Positions 43,850 through 55,100 of a stretch of DNA of 64,000 bases are shown here, piece after piece. Under the pieces are notes generated by a model, which saw nothing but the letters and a program-made list of their open reading frames with translations, made no database searches and was not told where the DNA came from. The stretch's first letter is position 1. Each line of letters opens with the position of its first letter. A program made the translations under genes and the position numbers. Source of the stretch: Mytilus trossulus (lineage: Eukaryota; Mollusca; Bivalvia; Mytilida; Mytilidae); contig NC_086386.1 in assembly GCF_036588685.1 (NCBI RefSeq), positions 69,438,682-69,502,681 on the forward strand. Reading direction: 5' to 3'.

Positions 43850-45035
43850 TCTTTTTAAATTATTGATATCAATTTTATCAGCAATCAAAGACGGGCTTCA
43901 AAGTTATTGTGAAACTGGTTATTCTGTTGTATCAGAGTGACTCAGATGTTGATACCAAAAAAAATCTAATATTTTTTAGTGTGCACACAAACTGAGGCTC
44001 TTTCATCTTGCAATAGTATTAGCATATTTGACTGTTCTACACTTTACACTGGTATTCCATATTCCAAACTAAAAGGACACATTGAGAGAGTTTGTATTGC
44101 TTTGTTTCGTAAAACAAATGACCATCGTAGAAACTAGTATCTTGTCTTAGGGAGTGACAAGACATACTAAATAAAATCTCTGAAACTGACATTATAAAGA
44201 TACTTGATTGATGGGTGGATAACATATTGGTATGTTTGGACGGCGTGGTTCTTAATATATAATCGGCATTCCCATGGGAACCAACTGTGCCCCTTTTCTT
44301 GCCGAGTGTTCCTTTATTCTTTTGAGACAGAAGTTAGCAATATCCTTTAACTTTATAAAGGTGATGTTCTCTCACTGAATATTTCAAAATTTGTTTACTA
44401 CTTTGAACTCATCTTTCCCATCAAACTTGAGCTAAAGTATACAACAGATACAGTTAAGTCTGCCTTATATCTTGACTTACATCTAGAAATTAACAATGAG
44501 GATCGGTTGAAAACAAAGTTGTACGACAAAAGAGATGATTTCGGCTTCCCTATTGCGAACTTTTCATTTCTATATAGCAACATTCCAGCAGGCCCTGCAT
44601 ACTGAGTATAAACATGTATCTCCTAAATGTGATTCTCGAACTAGCATTTCCTATTATTAAACCAAGAATTTCAAATGGTGATGTTAAAATCCTCCTTTTG
44701 GAAATTTTGCGGACGCCATCACGAATTGGTTTATCGTTACGGAATATTTGTTTGACAGAAGATGCCGGATATGTTACTAAGGTCGAAAGATCAAAGCCGT
44801 TCCCTTTCCACGAATGTGACCCACAAAACTAGAATATTAAACTGGTTTGTAATGTCACGAGCAACACCCCCAGTTTTTGGTGGGGTTAGTGTTGCTTAGT
44901 CTTTAGTTTTCTATGTTATGTCTTGTTTCAAATTGTTTTTCTGTTTGTCTTTTTTAGCCATGACGTTGTCAGTTTATTTTCATCTATGGGTTTGAATGTT
45001 CCTCTGCTCTCTCTTGCCACTCTTTTAGTTATCAG
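43850..45035 (+). pseudogene. Penelope-like element reverse transcriptase remnant with 3' tail
   Basis: In broken frames it reads IGIPMGTNCAPFLAE (44262 on), YLDLHLEIN-like text, KTKLYDKRDDFGFPIANFSF and SNIPAGPAY, the order of the Penelope-like RT fingers/palm to thumb. The catalytic middle (the Y-x-D-D box) is missing, where canonical copies have RYIDDVL. The tail holds cgagcaacaccccc, ggtggggttagtgttg and agccatgacgttgtcagt, shared with 19345 and 20060. Inactive. Confidence 0.7.
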
Positions 45036-45121
45036 ATTTCTAAAAAATAATTTTATTGAACAATAATTTTAAACTATATGAGTAAAAATGTGAAACCATA
45101 CTCCTTACTGTGGATTATTAC

Positions 45122-45317
45122 CTGTTCCATAACCTTGTGGTAGTAAAAAGCAATCACATGTTAGAGAAAAATCATCATACATTGTAATTTTCTGATTTTG
45201 TAGCTGTTTCTTTAGAAATTTAAACGGTATTTTATAAATCACTTGACCTGTTGTCGATGTTAATATTGTATGTGATGAACTATCTTCGCTAGTCAATAGT
45301 GCAGCGGCTACAAACAT
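45122..45317 (-). CDS. Candidate single exon of an unknown gene
   Basis: On the - strand an ATG at 45317 opens 65 codons (MFVAAALLTSEDSSSHTIL, later KFLKKQLQNQKITMYDDF) to a good donor GGAACAG/gtaata at 45121, phase 1. Codon composition looks coding and the DFSLTCDCFLLPQGYGTG end is not repeat-like. An in-frame TGA precedes the ATG. No partner exon was found, so this may be a relic or an exon of a gene split by long introns. Confidence 0.3.
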
Positions 45318-45999
45318 ATTTCAGAAGTACTTTGAACATTCTGCTACTAGTATGAACTTTGGCATAGACCTTCCTCAACTATTATTCTTTTATTTCAGAT
45401 AGGGAGCATTTGAAAAAAATATCTCACTTCCGGTTAAATTCGAAATGGCGGACATCATACATAAATCAGCCTAATATCGAATGCTAGTACGTGAAAATGT
45501 GTTATTACCATGCTACTATCATAATATTTGGTACAAACCTTTGTTATGTACTAAATACTTCTTTTGGATATATTAAATAGATTATATAGCTTCAAAAACC
45601 CTATTCTCTGTAAAATCCAAAAAGGTGGACATTGTACTAAAATAATTAAGCTTATTTTTTTGGGAGGGTAATTGAAATGTGTTTAAACGTATTGCTACTA
45701 TCATTAAATTGTGCAGGAATACTTTGGTGCTTCTAATAGATACAATATATTAGACATATGCCTGTAAATCCCTTACTGTCGATAATATCCAAAATGGCAG
45801 ACATATTTCGTTTTCATTTTTTAAGATTTAATGCATTAATCAATGTCTTTTTTATTAATCATTCATGTCATTAGACTAGAACAAACAGTTTTGATTTGTT
45901 TTTTTTTTCAATCTCAATTTGTTCGAACCCCTTGATCCATGCATCTGAATCGTGCATAAATAGACCACATTTAAGGTTACGAAAATAGTTCGGCAACAT
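45318..45999. other. Intergenic, no gene seen
   Basis: Two loosely repeated phrases (aaaatggcggacatcatac, aaaatggcagacatatttcg, aaaggtggacattgtac) about 180 bp apart suggest an old degenerate tandem repeat. Confidence 0.35.
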
Positions 46000-46186
46000 T
46001 GTTTATCGACGTGTAAACCGAACAAAAATGACAACATACGAATCCCATAGGCAGATCAGACCCCCTTTTGAGAGAAACATTTGGTTGATTATATAGGGAA
46101 TCACTGAAACATGACTGGGGCCCCCTTTCTTAGGCCAGTCAGCAGGCACCCTTATAAAAAGTTGTGGATTCGCCACTGAATCCAAC
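46000..46186 (-). repeat. Short interspersed repeat
   Basis: It carries cagatcagacccccttttga, catgactggggccccctttc and gtggattcgccactga. I recognise the last phrases as a common bivalve repeat. The ORF over it is not a gene. Confidence 0.45.
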
Positions 46187-47520
46187 TTAAGTGTTTGTAG
46201 ATATGCAAATCGAAAGAATTATATTTTTATATAAATATATAACAATATATCAGTGAGAGTACTTAAAGTTCACAAAAGTATATATTGACATTAATGAAAT
46301 GTGTTTCATCTTCTAGAAATTGTTTTATAAGATTTAATATGCACTCAGCAACAAAAGAAAAACGCCTCTGTGTTATCAGACTTTATAATTTAATTGCCTA
46401 TAACCTTTTAGAAGATGTGTCAAACTAAACTTCTATAATATTCAACAATATACAAATGAGCGAATTGAGGTATTTTGTATTTAAATCAATACACGATATA
46501 GATACATATCATTTTAAAAGAAGTTAATATGAAATTATGAACGCAGCACTTTGCAATAACAAATCGTACAAAAATCAGCTAGAAGGGCCCAAGGCTATAA
46601 CTACTGACCCTTTCAATCATTCACTTTTCATAACTTAACTCCAAGTTATGTCTGTATTAGTTGACATATAGACGCAAACAGGAATTGGTGCAAACTTTTT
46701 GTCTTAGATAATGTTAACGATAACTGGCGAACCTTTATCGCCAAATATCATGAACGAAGTGGTGACTATTATGTCCAACTACAAGTTTTGGTTGCCGAAT
46801 TCTGTTTTAGTGTTTCGGGTTTTTAGAATAGCCCTGATCGCAATGTATATCAATATTTAGTGTGTAATCATATAATTATTTTAATTTTAGTAAAAGGGGA
46901 TCCTTCATAGCTGTATTTTTTTAATTTTCAATTATCCTCTTTTCTTTACATTTTAGTGCCCCATTATTTTTTATTCTTCATATTTTTTATCATTATTCTG
47001 CACTTTTGGTTCTCTATACTCTATTCTGTAAAACTCATTCAGGCTCTCATCTTGGGAAAATATTTTGTCTTCAATACACCTCATCGTTTTGTCCGCCATT
47101 ATTGCACATCACGAAAGTTCCCGTAAAATGTTGACGTTGTAATAGAAAATATATGACGGCACAATGGAAAAGTGATTGTTGTATGACGTATAAAGTTCAT
47201 GCGGGACATTATCGGGTCAAGCAGGAATAGCCAATATGGTTATATAAACGGAGGGTCAAACTGATACAGTTTCTAACAAATCGAAGATGAAATGTTCCAG
47301 GGAAATATCTGTATTCAGACCTTCTCTAAATATTCGCCAAAAGTTAGCGCCATTAAAAAATCAGAAGGGTTTCCTGTAGTGTTTTGCGATATTTTTTATA
47401 ACTGTTTTTATATCTAACTTAAACTTTTAGTCTTTAGGACATGTATATACTTTGTATTGGAGATAAAAAAAAATTAGGGAAATGCCCTTTTTATTTTTTG
47501 AAATATCATGTTGTTAAAGT
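46187..47520. other. Intergenic, no gene seen
   Basis: Low-complexity AT-rich sequence. No splice-bounded frame. Confidence 0.35.
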
Positions 47521-47818
47521 ATAACTACGATTGCATTTCTCTTTCTTTAAAAAATCAAATTTTTATTAATTTTAACTAAGGAAGTTGAATATAGACACAC
47601 CTTCCAAGTTGAATATTTTTTTAACACCTAGTTGAATATTTCTTCTAGCACCTAGTTGAATATTTGATAATGAAAAACGAACCGGACACTAACTTCACAT
47701 ATAAACAGTGGTTGTAACTTTGGGTATTTTGACTAACTTTAAACTTGCTTGTTCTTCAAGTAATGCTCCGTCTTACAAATCTATCGTTTCTTTTAAACTT
47801 GCTCGAAGAAAATGTAGC
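47521..47818 (+). repeat. 298-bp direct repeat, copy 1
   Basis: From ataactacgattgcatttctc to gctcgaagaaaatgtagc. It holds subrepeats of cacctagttgaatattt. Copy 2 lies at 48642-48936. Confidence 0.8.
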
Positions 47819-48641
47819 TTTGGTCAACGAAGATAATATGAGTCTTTAAAAATTAAAAAAGACCTTTTATTCGACAGTATTTTTAGCAGAGTAAGTATGA
47901 AACGTGAAACTGATGATTATGAAAGTATTGATAATAAAAGTAATATTGTTTCGATAGCAATCACTTAATATGTACTACATAAAATGTATATAAAGTACTG
48001 AATAAAATTTCAAATTTGTTTAAAAATATTCAATATGCTATTCAAGTGATGTTTATGTTGTAACTAATGGGTTGAAATATTGTTTTTCAATCTTTTTGGG
48101 AAAAAAGTGTTTTTTGAAATCTCAAAAAATGCAATTTTTTTTTTTAATTTTCGTCTCAAATCAATGCTTTAGATATGAAAACAACACACAGTAAATTTGA
48201 AACCTTTCGGATTAGTTAATGGTTGTTATCGCTTTTTGAATATCGCTATACACATACTGTCTATGGTAAATCAGTTGATAATGTATACATTTTAACGATT
48301 TCTCGTGGAGCCAAACTTTGCTTCACAAATAAACGAAGAAACTGTATGATTTTTAAAAACATATTGATGGCAAACATTGTCTTTATCTTTAAATGAGGGG
48401 TTGGCATCATTAGTTGGAACTTCTGTTTTCAAAATTGTCGTTTTATGTAAATTTTGTAAAAAAAAAAAAAAAAAAGGAGAAAAACGTCACAAAAGCAAAA
48501 AAAAAAAATTAAAAAAAAATTAACGCATTTATATTTCCATAACGATTAAGTATAACTTCCTTCAATATTGGTCCAATGAACGGAACACTTTATTTTTTAT
48601 TTGAAAAAAAGTTTTGTATCGTTTCTTTTGTTGACTAGTAT

Positions 48642-48936
48642 ATAACTACGATTGCATTTCTCTTTCTTTAAAAAATCAAATTTTTATTAATTTTAACTAA
48701 GGAAGTTGGATAATTTTTAACACCTAGTTTAATATTTTTTAACACCTAGTTGAATATTTCTTCTAGCACCTAGTTGAATATTTGATAATGAAAAGCGAAC
48801 CGGACACTTACCTCACATCAATACAGTGGTTTTTACTTTGGGTATTTTGACTAACTTTGAACTTGCTTGTTCTTCAAGTAATGCTCCGTCTTACAAATCT
48901 TTCGGTTCTTTTAAACTTGCTCGAAGAAAATGTAGC
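48642..48936 (+). repeat. 295-bp direct repeat, copy 2
   Basis: Same start and end words as copy 1, with a few substitutions and one missing gacacaccttcc segment. The 823 bp between the copies is AT-rich with poly(A) runs and has no recognisable retroelement genes. Confidence 0.8.
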
Positions 48937-49061
48937 AACCTATTTTAAATAAACTTATTCAAAGATTTTACATATAAACCACTGTAACTACATATGTATT
49001 ATTTGTTCATTTATATATATATATGAAATAAACTACTAGATTGATACCCATTTGTAGCTTA

Positions 49062-49140
49062 GAGGTTTTGTCGATGTGTCAATGGCATTCACACATAACA
49101 GATTTCAATGCGGTGTTCGATTCCCAGTGAAGGCATATAC
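49062..49140 (+). repeat. Possible tRNA-derived SINE head
   Basis: tagcttagaggttt resembles a pol III A box and ggtgttcgattcccag a B box about 50 bases further, as in tRNA-derived SINE promoters. The flanks do not form an acceptor stem, so it is not a functional tRNA. Confidence 0.35.
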
Positions 49141-49458
49141 AAATTACAAAAAGTAAAATCTCAGTTTTAAAATCAGATCTATAAGTAAACAGAAATTAGT
49201 AAATAAGCCAATTCAAACTTAATGAAATTAGGCACACAGAGGAATCCAACGCTATTGTTTGGTGAGTCATTTTCAGCATCAAATAAAGGAAGCATAAATT
49301 CTAACAAAAAGAAACCACGGTAAATGACTAGGCTGACGTCACGGTCTCAATGAAAATAGTTGTGTACTTGTAGAAAAGCCAAGCAGACCTTCGCAGCATT
49401 TTCTTTACAAATGTGTAGACTTGTTGAATGTAAACCGTCGAAGCATTAAAATTGCGGT

Positions 49459-49830
49459 TTGATCCATGTTATACGCATCTATCACATTGAATCTAAGATA
49501 ACGGATACAACAGACACAGTTAATGCTGCCTCATATCTTCACTCACATCTAAAATTCGACAATAAGGGTCAGTTGAAAACAAATTGTTATGACAATGGAG
49601 ATCATTTCAGCTTCCTAATTCTAAACTTTTCATTTTTATGAAGAAAAATAACAAGCAGCGCCTTTATACGGAGTATATATGACCAAGTTACGACGATACA
49701 CCATGGCTTGTATGTCTCATCATGATTTTTGTGATAGAGAGTTGGTGTTAACAAGGTAGCTATTAAACCAAGTGTTCTAGGTGGTGAATTTAAAATCATC
49801 CCTTCGTTATTTTACTGAAGCAACCACGAG
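49459..49830 (+). pseudogene. Penelope-like RT fragment
   Basis: It reads IESKITDTTDTVNAASYLHS then HLKFDNKGQLKTN, matching the TDTT.-ASYLDLHLE-D..G.LKTK segment of the same RT family. It continues in broken frames to a tttaaaatcatcccttcgtt tail like that at 20080. Inactive. Confidence 0.65.
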
Positions 49831-49855
49831 GTAGTTGTCATAGTATTTACATTTA

Positions 49856-50820
49856 CAGTCGACTCTCGTTATCTCGTAGTCAGCCGGACCGGAGAAATAT
49901 TTCGAGATACACATAGTTCGACTCAAACGAAAACCGGAAGTTTGACCGAACAAGGGACACAACTCTTGCTTAGCATGGTAAAGCTAAAATAAATCCGGGT
50001 GAATATTGGAAGGGGATCGATATTCTGGTATCAGATCGATGTATTTGTATGTCATGGTCTTTCGTTATTATAATAACATTGTTTTACTTATTCAATTGTT
50101 TCAGTTACAATTGTTTCCTATGGCTTTTATCCGAGAGAGTAATTTCCAATCGATAGTTTCGTTATTCAGGTCGTTTAAAGTTGACAAAATTGTTTATTCT
50201 CGGATACAAAAGACTTTAGAAAATTTAGATTCCTCTTCATTTTGTATTATCTCACTCTTTCTTTTAATAAAAGAAAATACAACAAGATTAAAGACGCCGA
50301 TTGAGTAGTTTTTAGGTGATCATCAACGGAAGTCATAATCCTTACTTTATACACACCCAAGCTCATTAGTGTAAATCACAATTAATTGTTTTGTAAACAT
50401 TTTAAATACTTTTTCATGAACATTAACAATGTATCACTAATTATTTATAAAAATTCTATAAAAGATAGTCTTACGTAAACACTCGTGGAAATAGCATGTC
50501 ATAAATCAATACAGTGGTCAGTGACTGGAAATTTAATTACACGTGTATTGTCAGATTAACTCTTCAATCCATTTAAATGCCGGAGGTCATGTTTTGACAT
50601 ATGTGTATTAGTTCGAGATAAATAATGAATTTTGAATGCTTTTGTTAACCTTGGGATCGTAAATTTAGTTCGACTCATCCGAAATTTCGACACATCCAAT
50701 TTCGACTCATCAGGAGTCAAATTACATACATTTATATGGAACAAAGTTCGGGACCACGTGAAAACTTCGACTCATCCGAAATTTCGAGTCATCCGAGTTC
50801 GAGACAACGAGAGTTAACTG
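49856..50820. mobile_element. Non-autonomous pogo/Tigger-like DNA transposon
   Basis: Left end cagtcgactctcgttatctc and right end gagacaacgagagttaactg are imperfect inverted repeats, each flanked by TA (49854-49855 and 50821-50822). Inner words (ttcgactcatccgaaatttc, cgagatac) also recur in both ends. CAGT-NN-ACTCTCGTT-type ends with TA duplication fit Tc1/mariner pogo-like elements. No transposase frame, so it needs a source elsewhere. Confidence 0.75.
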
Positions 50821-51009
50821 TATAAAACTGCATTTAAGGATCCGATAAAAGTTCAAATGTATAGATAATCGCTAGCAAAGACCTTATAGAGAAGAAGATA
50901 AATACTCGGTGTCAACTTTATAAACGTTTCATTGATATATCATATATGCTAGCGGTGTTTTTTTTATCTGCCTTTGCAGTTTTCCTTTTAATGTCTATGT
51001 ATTATCATG

Positions 51010-51130
51010 TCACTTTTAGACGAGCCTTGGTATGCATAACACGGCTTTCAAATGTTTGGCTTTCAGTGGTCCTGATGAAGGTAGACCAGGTGGGCGCCAC
51101 GGCGTATGACATTTTTATAGTATTAGTTGC
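51010..51130 (+). repeat. Penelope-type repeat with decayed hammerhead core
   Basis: gacgagccttggtatgcata, cacggctttcaaatgtttgg and tcctgatgaaggtagaccag, then gggcgccacggcg. CTGATGA is kept, but the expected GAAA reads GGTG. The ORF 50946-51176 that crosses it is not a gene. Confidence 0.5.
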
Positions 51131-52042
51131 ATGTTGTATATTCTCGTATATATATATTATTTTATTTGTACTTTAACGAGAGGTTGTGTAAATGCCATTA
51201 TGTTTGACTATACAGCAACAATTTACTATCAATTACAAACACTTTTATATTTCTGTCTTTATCAAATGTAATTGTAAGTTTGCTGGAAGTTTTTAATCAA
51301 GTAGAGTGGTGTATCGATGATGTAATCATGTCTGATTAGGATTGCTCATGCGATTTTGTCAATATACCTAAAACTATTTGGTGTTTCACGAAATTCATAT
51401 ATTCAACAATAAAACGGCAATTTGTTTCATGTAAGATTGCATTCATCAACAACTGTTTTACAAATTGGTGTTTGGCGACTGGAAAAAAATTATGATGAAA
51501 TTCAAACTAGGGAGATAACAACATATATTCTAGGGTTCGTAGTATAGGAATATTTCCAACAATACACATGTATTTTGCTGCAATTCTGGATAAGCTTCAG
51601 AACTATATCTAGTCTATTTTTTAAGGGTGTATTGGAATCGACTTGACAACTGTGTGATGCGAACAAATGTGTATATACAAACACAGGTAGATTTTAATTA
51701 AGACTGAATTAAGAATGAAATGTAACATATTCACACACCCAAAACGAGAAAAACGATTGATCTATGTGCACAATGTTTTCTAGCATTCAGAGTGTTGATT
51801 TTCAAATGACGGAGTAAAACAACTGACAACAATACAAATTTACTATAAATGAACGCCTTATCTATATATGTGGTATAAATGTACCCGCTGTCAAGAGAAA
51901 ACCATCTTACCAGATTTTAAATTCAGAAAGAACACCTTCAATTCAAATTTCTTTATTCTTTTTCGGTACAACATATTTTATCAAGACATCAAATTATTTT
52001 AACGATTCAATCCATAAAATATTTTATTGAGTCAATACGGGT
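51131..52042. other. 3' flank of the GMC gene
   Basis: AT-rich with no exon. The 3' UTR and poly(A) signal of the GMC gene should lie just below 52043; TTTATT at about 52022-52027 (AATAAA on the - strand) is a candidate. Confidence 0.4.
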
Positions 52043-52190
52043 TTAGATGTTATATCTGTGAGTTCTGTCACGTCTGATCATGTCTGCAGCTTTCTCCCCA
52101 ATCATCATGGCTGGTGCGTTTGTATGACCTGAAGGAAGATATCTCATAACGGATGCATCTGCCACTCGGAGGTTCTTGATACCAATAACC
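52043..52190 (-). CDS. GMC gene last exon
   Basis: [20 protein letters not shown] then [20 protein letters not shown] and a short end HRYNI before TAA at 52045-52043. The G-x-x-N-L-R-V-x-D-A-S block and the catalytic Asn of TNAP are kept. Confidence 0.95.
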
Positions 52191-55100
52191 CTGTAAGATA
52201 AAAGTATTTTGATTTGTAAAATTAAGGAATGACTCTCTATGAAAAAATAAAATCGAAACTGTGGTGCATTGAAAGTGTTTTCATTTTTTTTAGGTTATTT
52301 CGAATAGACAGGAAAAAAATATTACAGTCAGTCCTGATAATTGAATCCTAAATTCCATGTTTAAGGAATAAATCATGAAAAAACGTTGGTGACGTCATGT
52401 CATGTATGTGAGTTGATAGACAAAAAACGGTCAGCCAACCAGAAAACGTGTTACATCCAAAATTAAATTAATCACAAATACATTTACAACATATCTAAAG
52501 CAGTGATTTATTCGTTACATCAGCGATATGTGCATAACTGAATTCACAGTAAATGAAGAATATGAAGCAGAAAGTAGTATATGAACAATTGTCATGCTCT
52601 TGGAATTCCAAAAGAATTAAATCTCCAATCCGTTCAAAACTATGTTATCTATACTGATATATAGATAGGTAAATATATGCTGACCATACAGGGACATACA
52701 TGGAGTTTATGATATTGTATGTAATCTAGATTAATTAGATTGGCATATTTGACGTAAAATGACCATTTTACACAAAGATATTTTATAAAATTTTATATGT
52801 GCAAAGCCTCTAACCAGTTTAAAAGTGAGTATACCTTTACATCTGTGTATATGCCGTTTTAAACAAAATCTTTTGTTTGGTAAAGCATTTGCTTGTATAT
52901 ACATATGCATGACAATATCTTAAATTGAGGCTATTTTCATGCAGTGTTTTAGGTTTTGTTTAAAGTGCAAGCAACTTACAGAAAATACATAGCATCAATG
53001 AACAAAAATCTGGCAGATGAAAATTTTCTGAATATCTCAAGGATAGAGTTTCTAATCTTTAAATTAAAAAGTCCAAACAATGGCGTTGCCATCTTGATTT
53101 CCTTTATGATTAATATGTTGCTAACAATAACAATATGTTATAAATAGTAATATTAAAGACAGTCGCAATTATTTTGAGCTATGAAAGCAAAATATGTTGT
53201 GAAATTCAATCTCTCGTTAAGTATAACAATACCTTAATCTTGAATCTACTACAACCGAATGGTCATTAACGGATCCCATTCTACATGTGCCTACAAAGTG
53301 ATATGCCGTTGATAGAAAATGTCGTCCAATACACCTCCAGTAATTATCCGAATCAAAGATTTGTTCACTACAATGTCCAGGTACATCATGCCTTACCAAA
53401 GTGGCCCCAATAGATTTCCATGCTTCCGTTTGTTCTAACAAACGCATAAATCGAATGCCTGAAATTAAATTTTAACGTGTTTATCTATGATGAGTTTATT
53501 TATATTCAATACCATAACGTGGGATATACATAATATGAAATTTCCCATTGATAGTAAGTTGTTTTAGTGTTTTTGTTAAATATGTTTTCTCCAATAAAAC
53601 AGTATTTGTAATAATTTAATCGTTTTTACAGAATTTTGTAAAAATTTACTAAGAAATAAGCGTACGCATTTTGATTATTGACAAGTGAAAACTAATTAAA
53701 AAGGAATCTGGACTGCTTTCAAAAAAGGAATAATTAAGTAAACAACAACTTAATTGAAAACAAAATTTAAAGAGAGATTCTTACAATTATTGCAATACTC
53801 GTAACTTTCGACAAGTACATTTCGAAAAATACTGTCCGTTCTACTGTTTAGTCTATTTGTGTTAATTTCCATATGACGTGGCTCGGTACTTGTGCATCCT
53901 GTCATTGTGTTGTTGTGCTATGATGTATTTTTTTTTATTATTGACTTTCGTTTTTGCTGGTGTGCTCTGTCTGTATCCCTGTTTGTGTTTCTTTGTTGAC
54001 ATATTTGTTTCTTTTTATAGTGATTAAGATCATAACACAATGTTGACTGCTGTACCCCTATTTTTGACATTTTTACCTATTATGTTTGTTTTGTTCACAC
54101 ATCGTTGTCAATATAATGAGATTTTATGCGACTGTCATACAAGTGAGGGGTTTAGTTATCTATAAAACCAGGTTTAATCTACAATTTTCTATATAATAAG
54201 ATACCTTTACTGAGTCCGGAATATGACAGTTGTTATCCATTCGTTCGATGTGTTCGATTTGCCATTTGATTAGGGACTTCTCGTTTTGAATTTTCCTCAG
54301 AGTTCGGCATTGTTATTTTACTTTTTATATCAAGTGGTTATAGCATAGTTGTTATATAATTATTCATACCCCTAACAAAGTCCTCAATGTCCTCTGGGTG
54401 AGAAAGATATCGTGGATCTATAATAGGAGAACTAAACGGTGATTTTCTCGATAGCCGCAAATAACCTTTACTTCTTGGTTGTAACAAGATCATGCTCACT
54501 ATGAAACTGTTTGGATCAACACGTTTTAAATGTTCTTTTACAATCTGAAATTTAATATAGGTATGAAATAATTACCGTGTGTTAAAAAAACCACTGTAAT
54601 GTGTGTTGTGTTATTATTAACTTCCTGCCTTAAATCTTTTAAGCGCAATACAATATTTTTAATAAACTGAATGTTTAGACAAATCATATTTAACTAAATT
54701 CAATCAGCAATTATTAATAATTGTTCAGGTCTGTTCACAATAATTTACTTAAGATACGAAAATTTCGATAAGCAATAGTTTTTCTGGAGTAAGACGATAG
54801 CTTATATAACATTGAGACCGACAATACAATGTTTATAACAATATTTCATAACCAAGGAAGATAATAAGCAACTTCCGGTAAAATCAAAGTCGGTGTCATA
54901 TAATAACTTACTTTACGCTAATTTCAAAACAATAAGTTTCTATAGGCTTTTTCTAAGTTAATAAGTTCTTACTGCCAGTTAACACCCCCTTCCCCCCGAG
55001 TCACGTTATGAGTTACGTAATGCTGACTACAAAACTATATTGCTTTGGTCCTTTTAAATGATATCAACAAATTGCTACTTCCTGCTGATCATTTCAAATT

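Noticed and set aside
47521..48936. LTR retrotransposon
   Set aside because: No TG/CA ends, primer-binding site, polypurine tract or pol-like reading between the repeats.
49062..49140. Functional tRNA gene
   Set aside because: A- and B-box-like words are present but no acceptor or anticodon stems can be drawn.
51072..51110. CTGATGA as an active hammerhead
   Set aside because: The GAAA box is changed to GGTG, so the core cannot form.
50946..51176. 76-residue hydrophobic ORF
   Set aside because: It overlaps a Penelope-type repeat and lacks any gene context.
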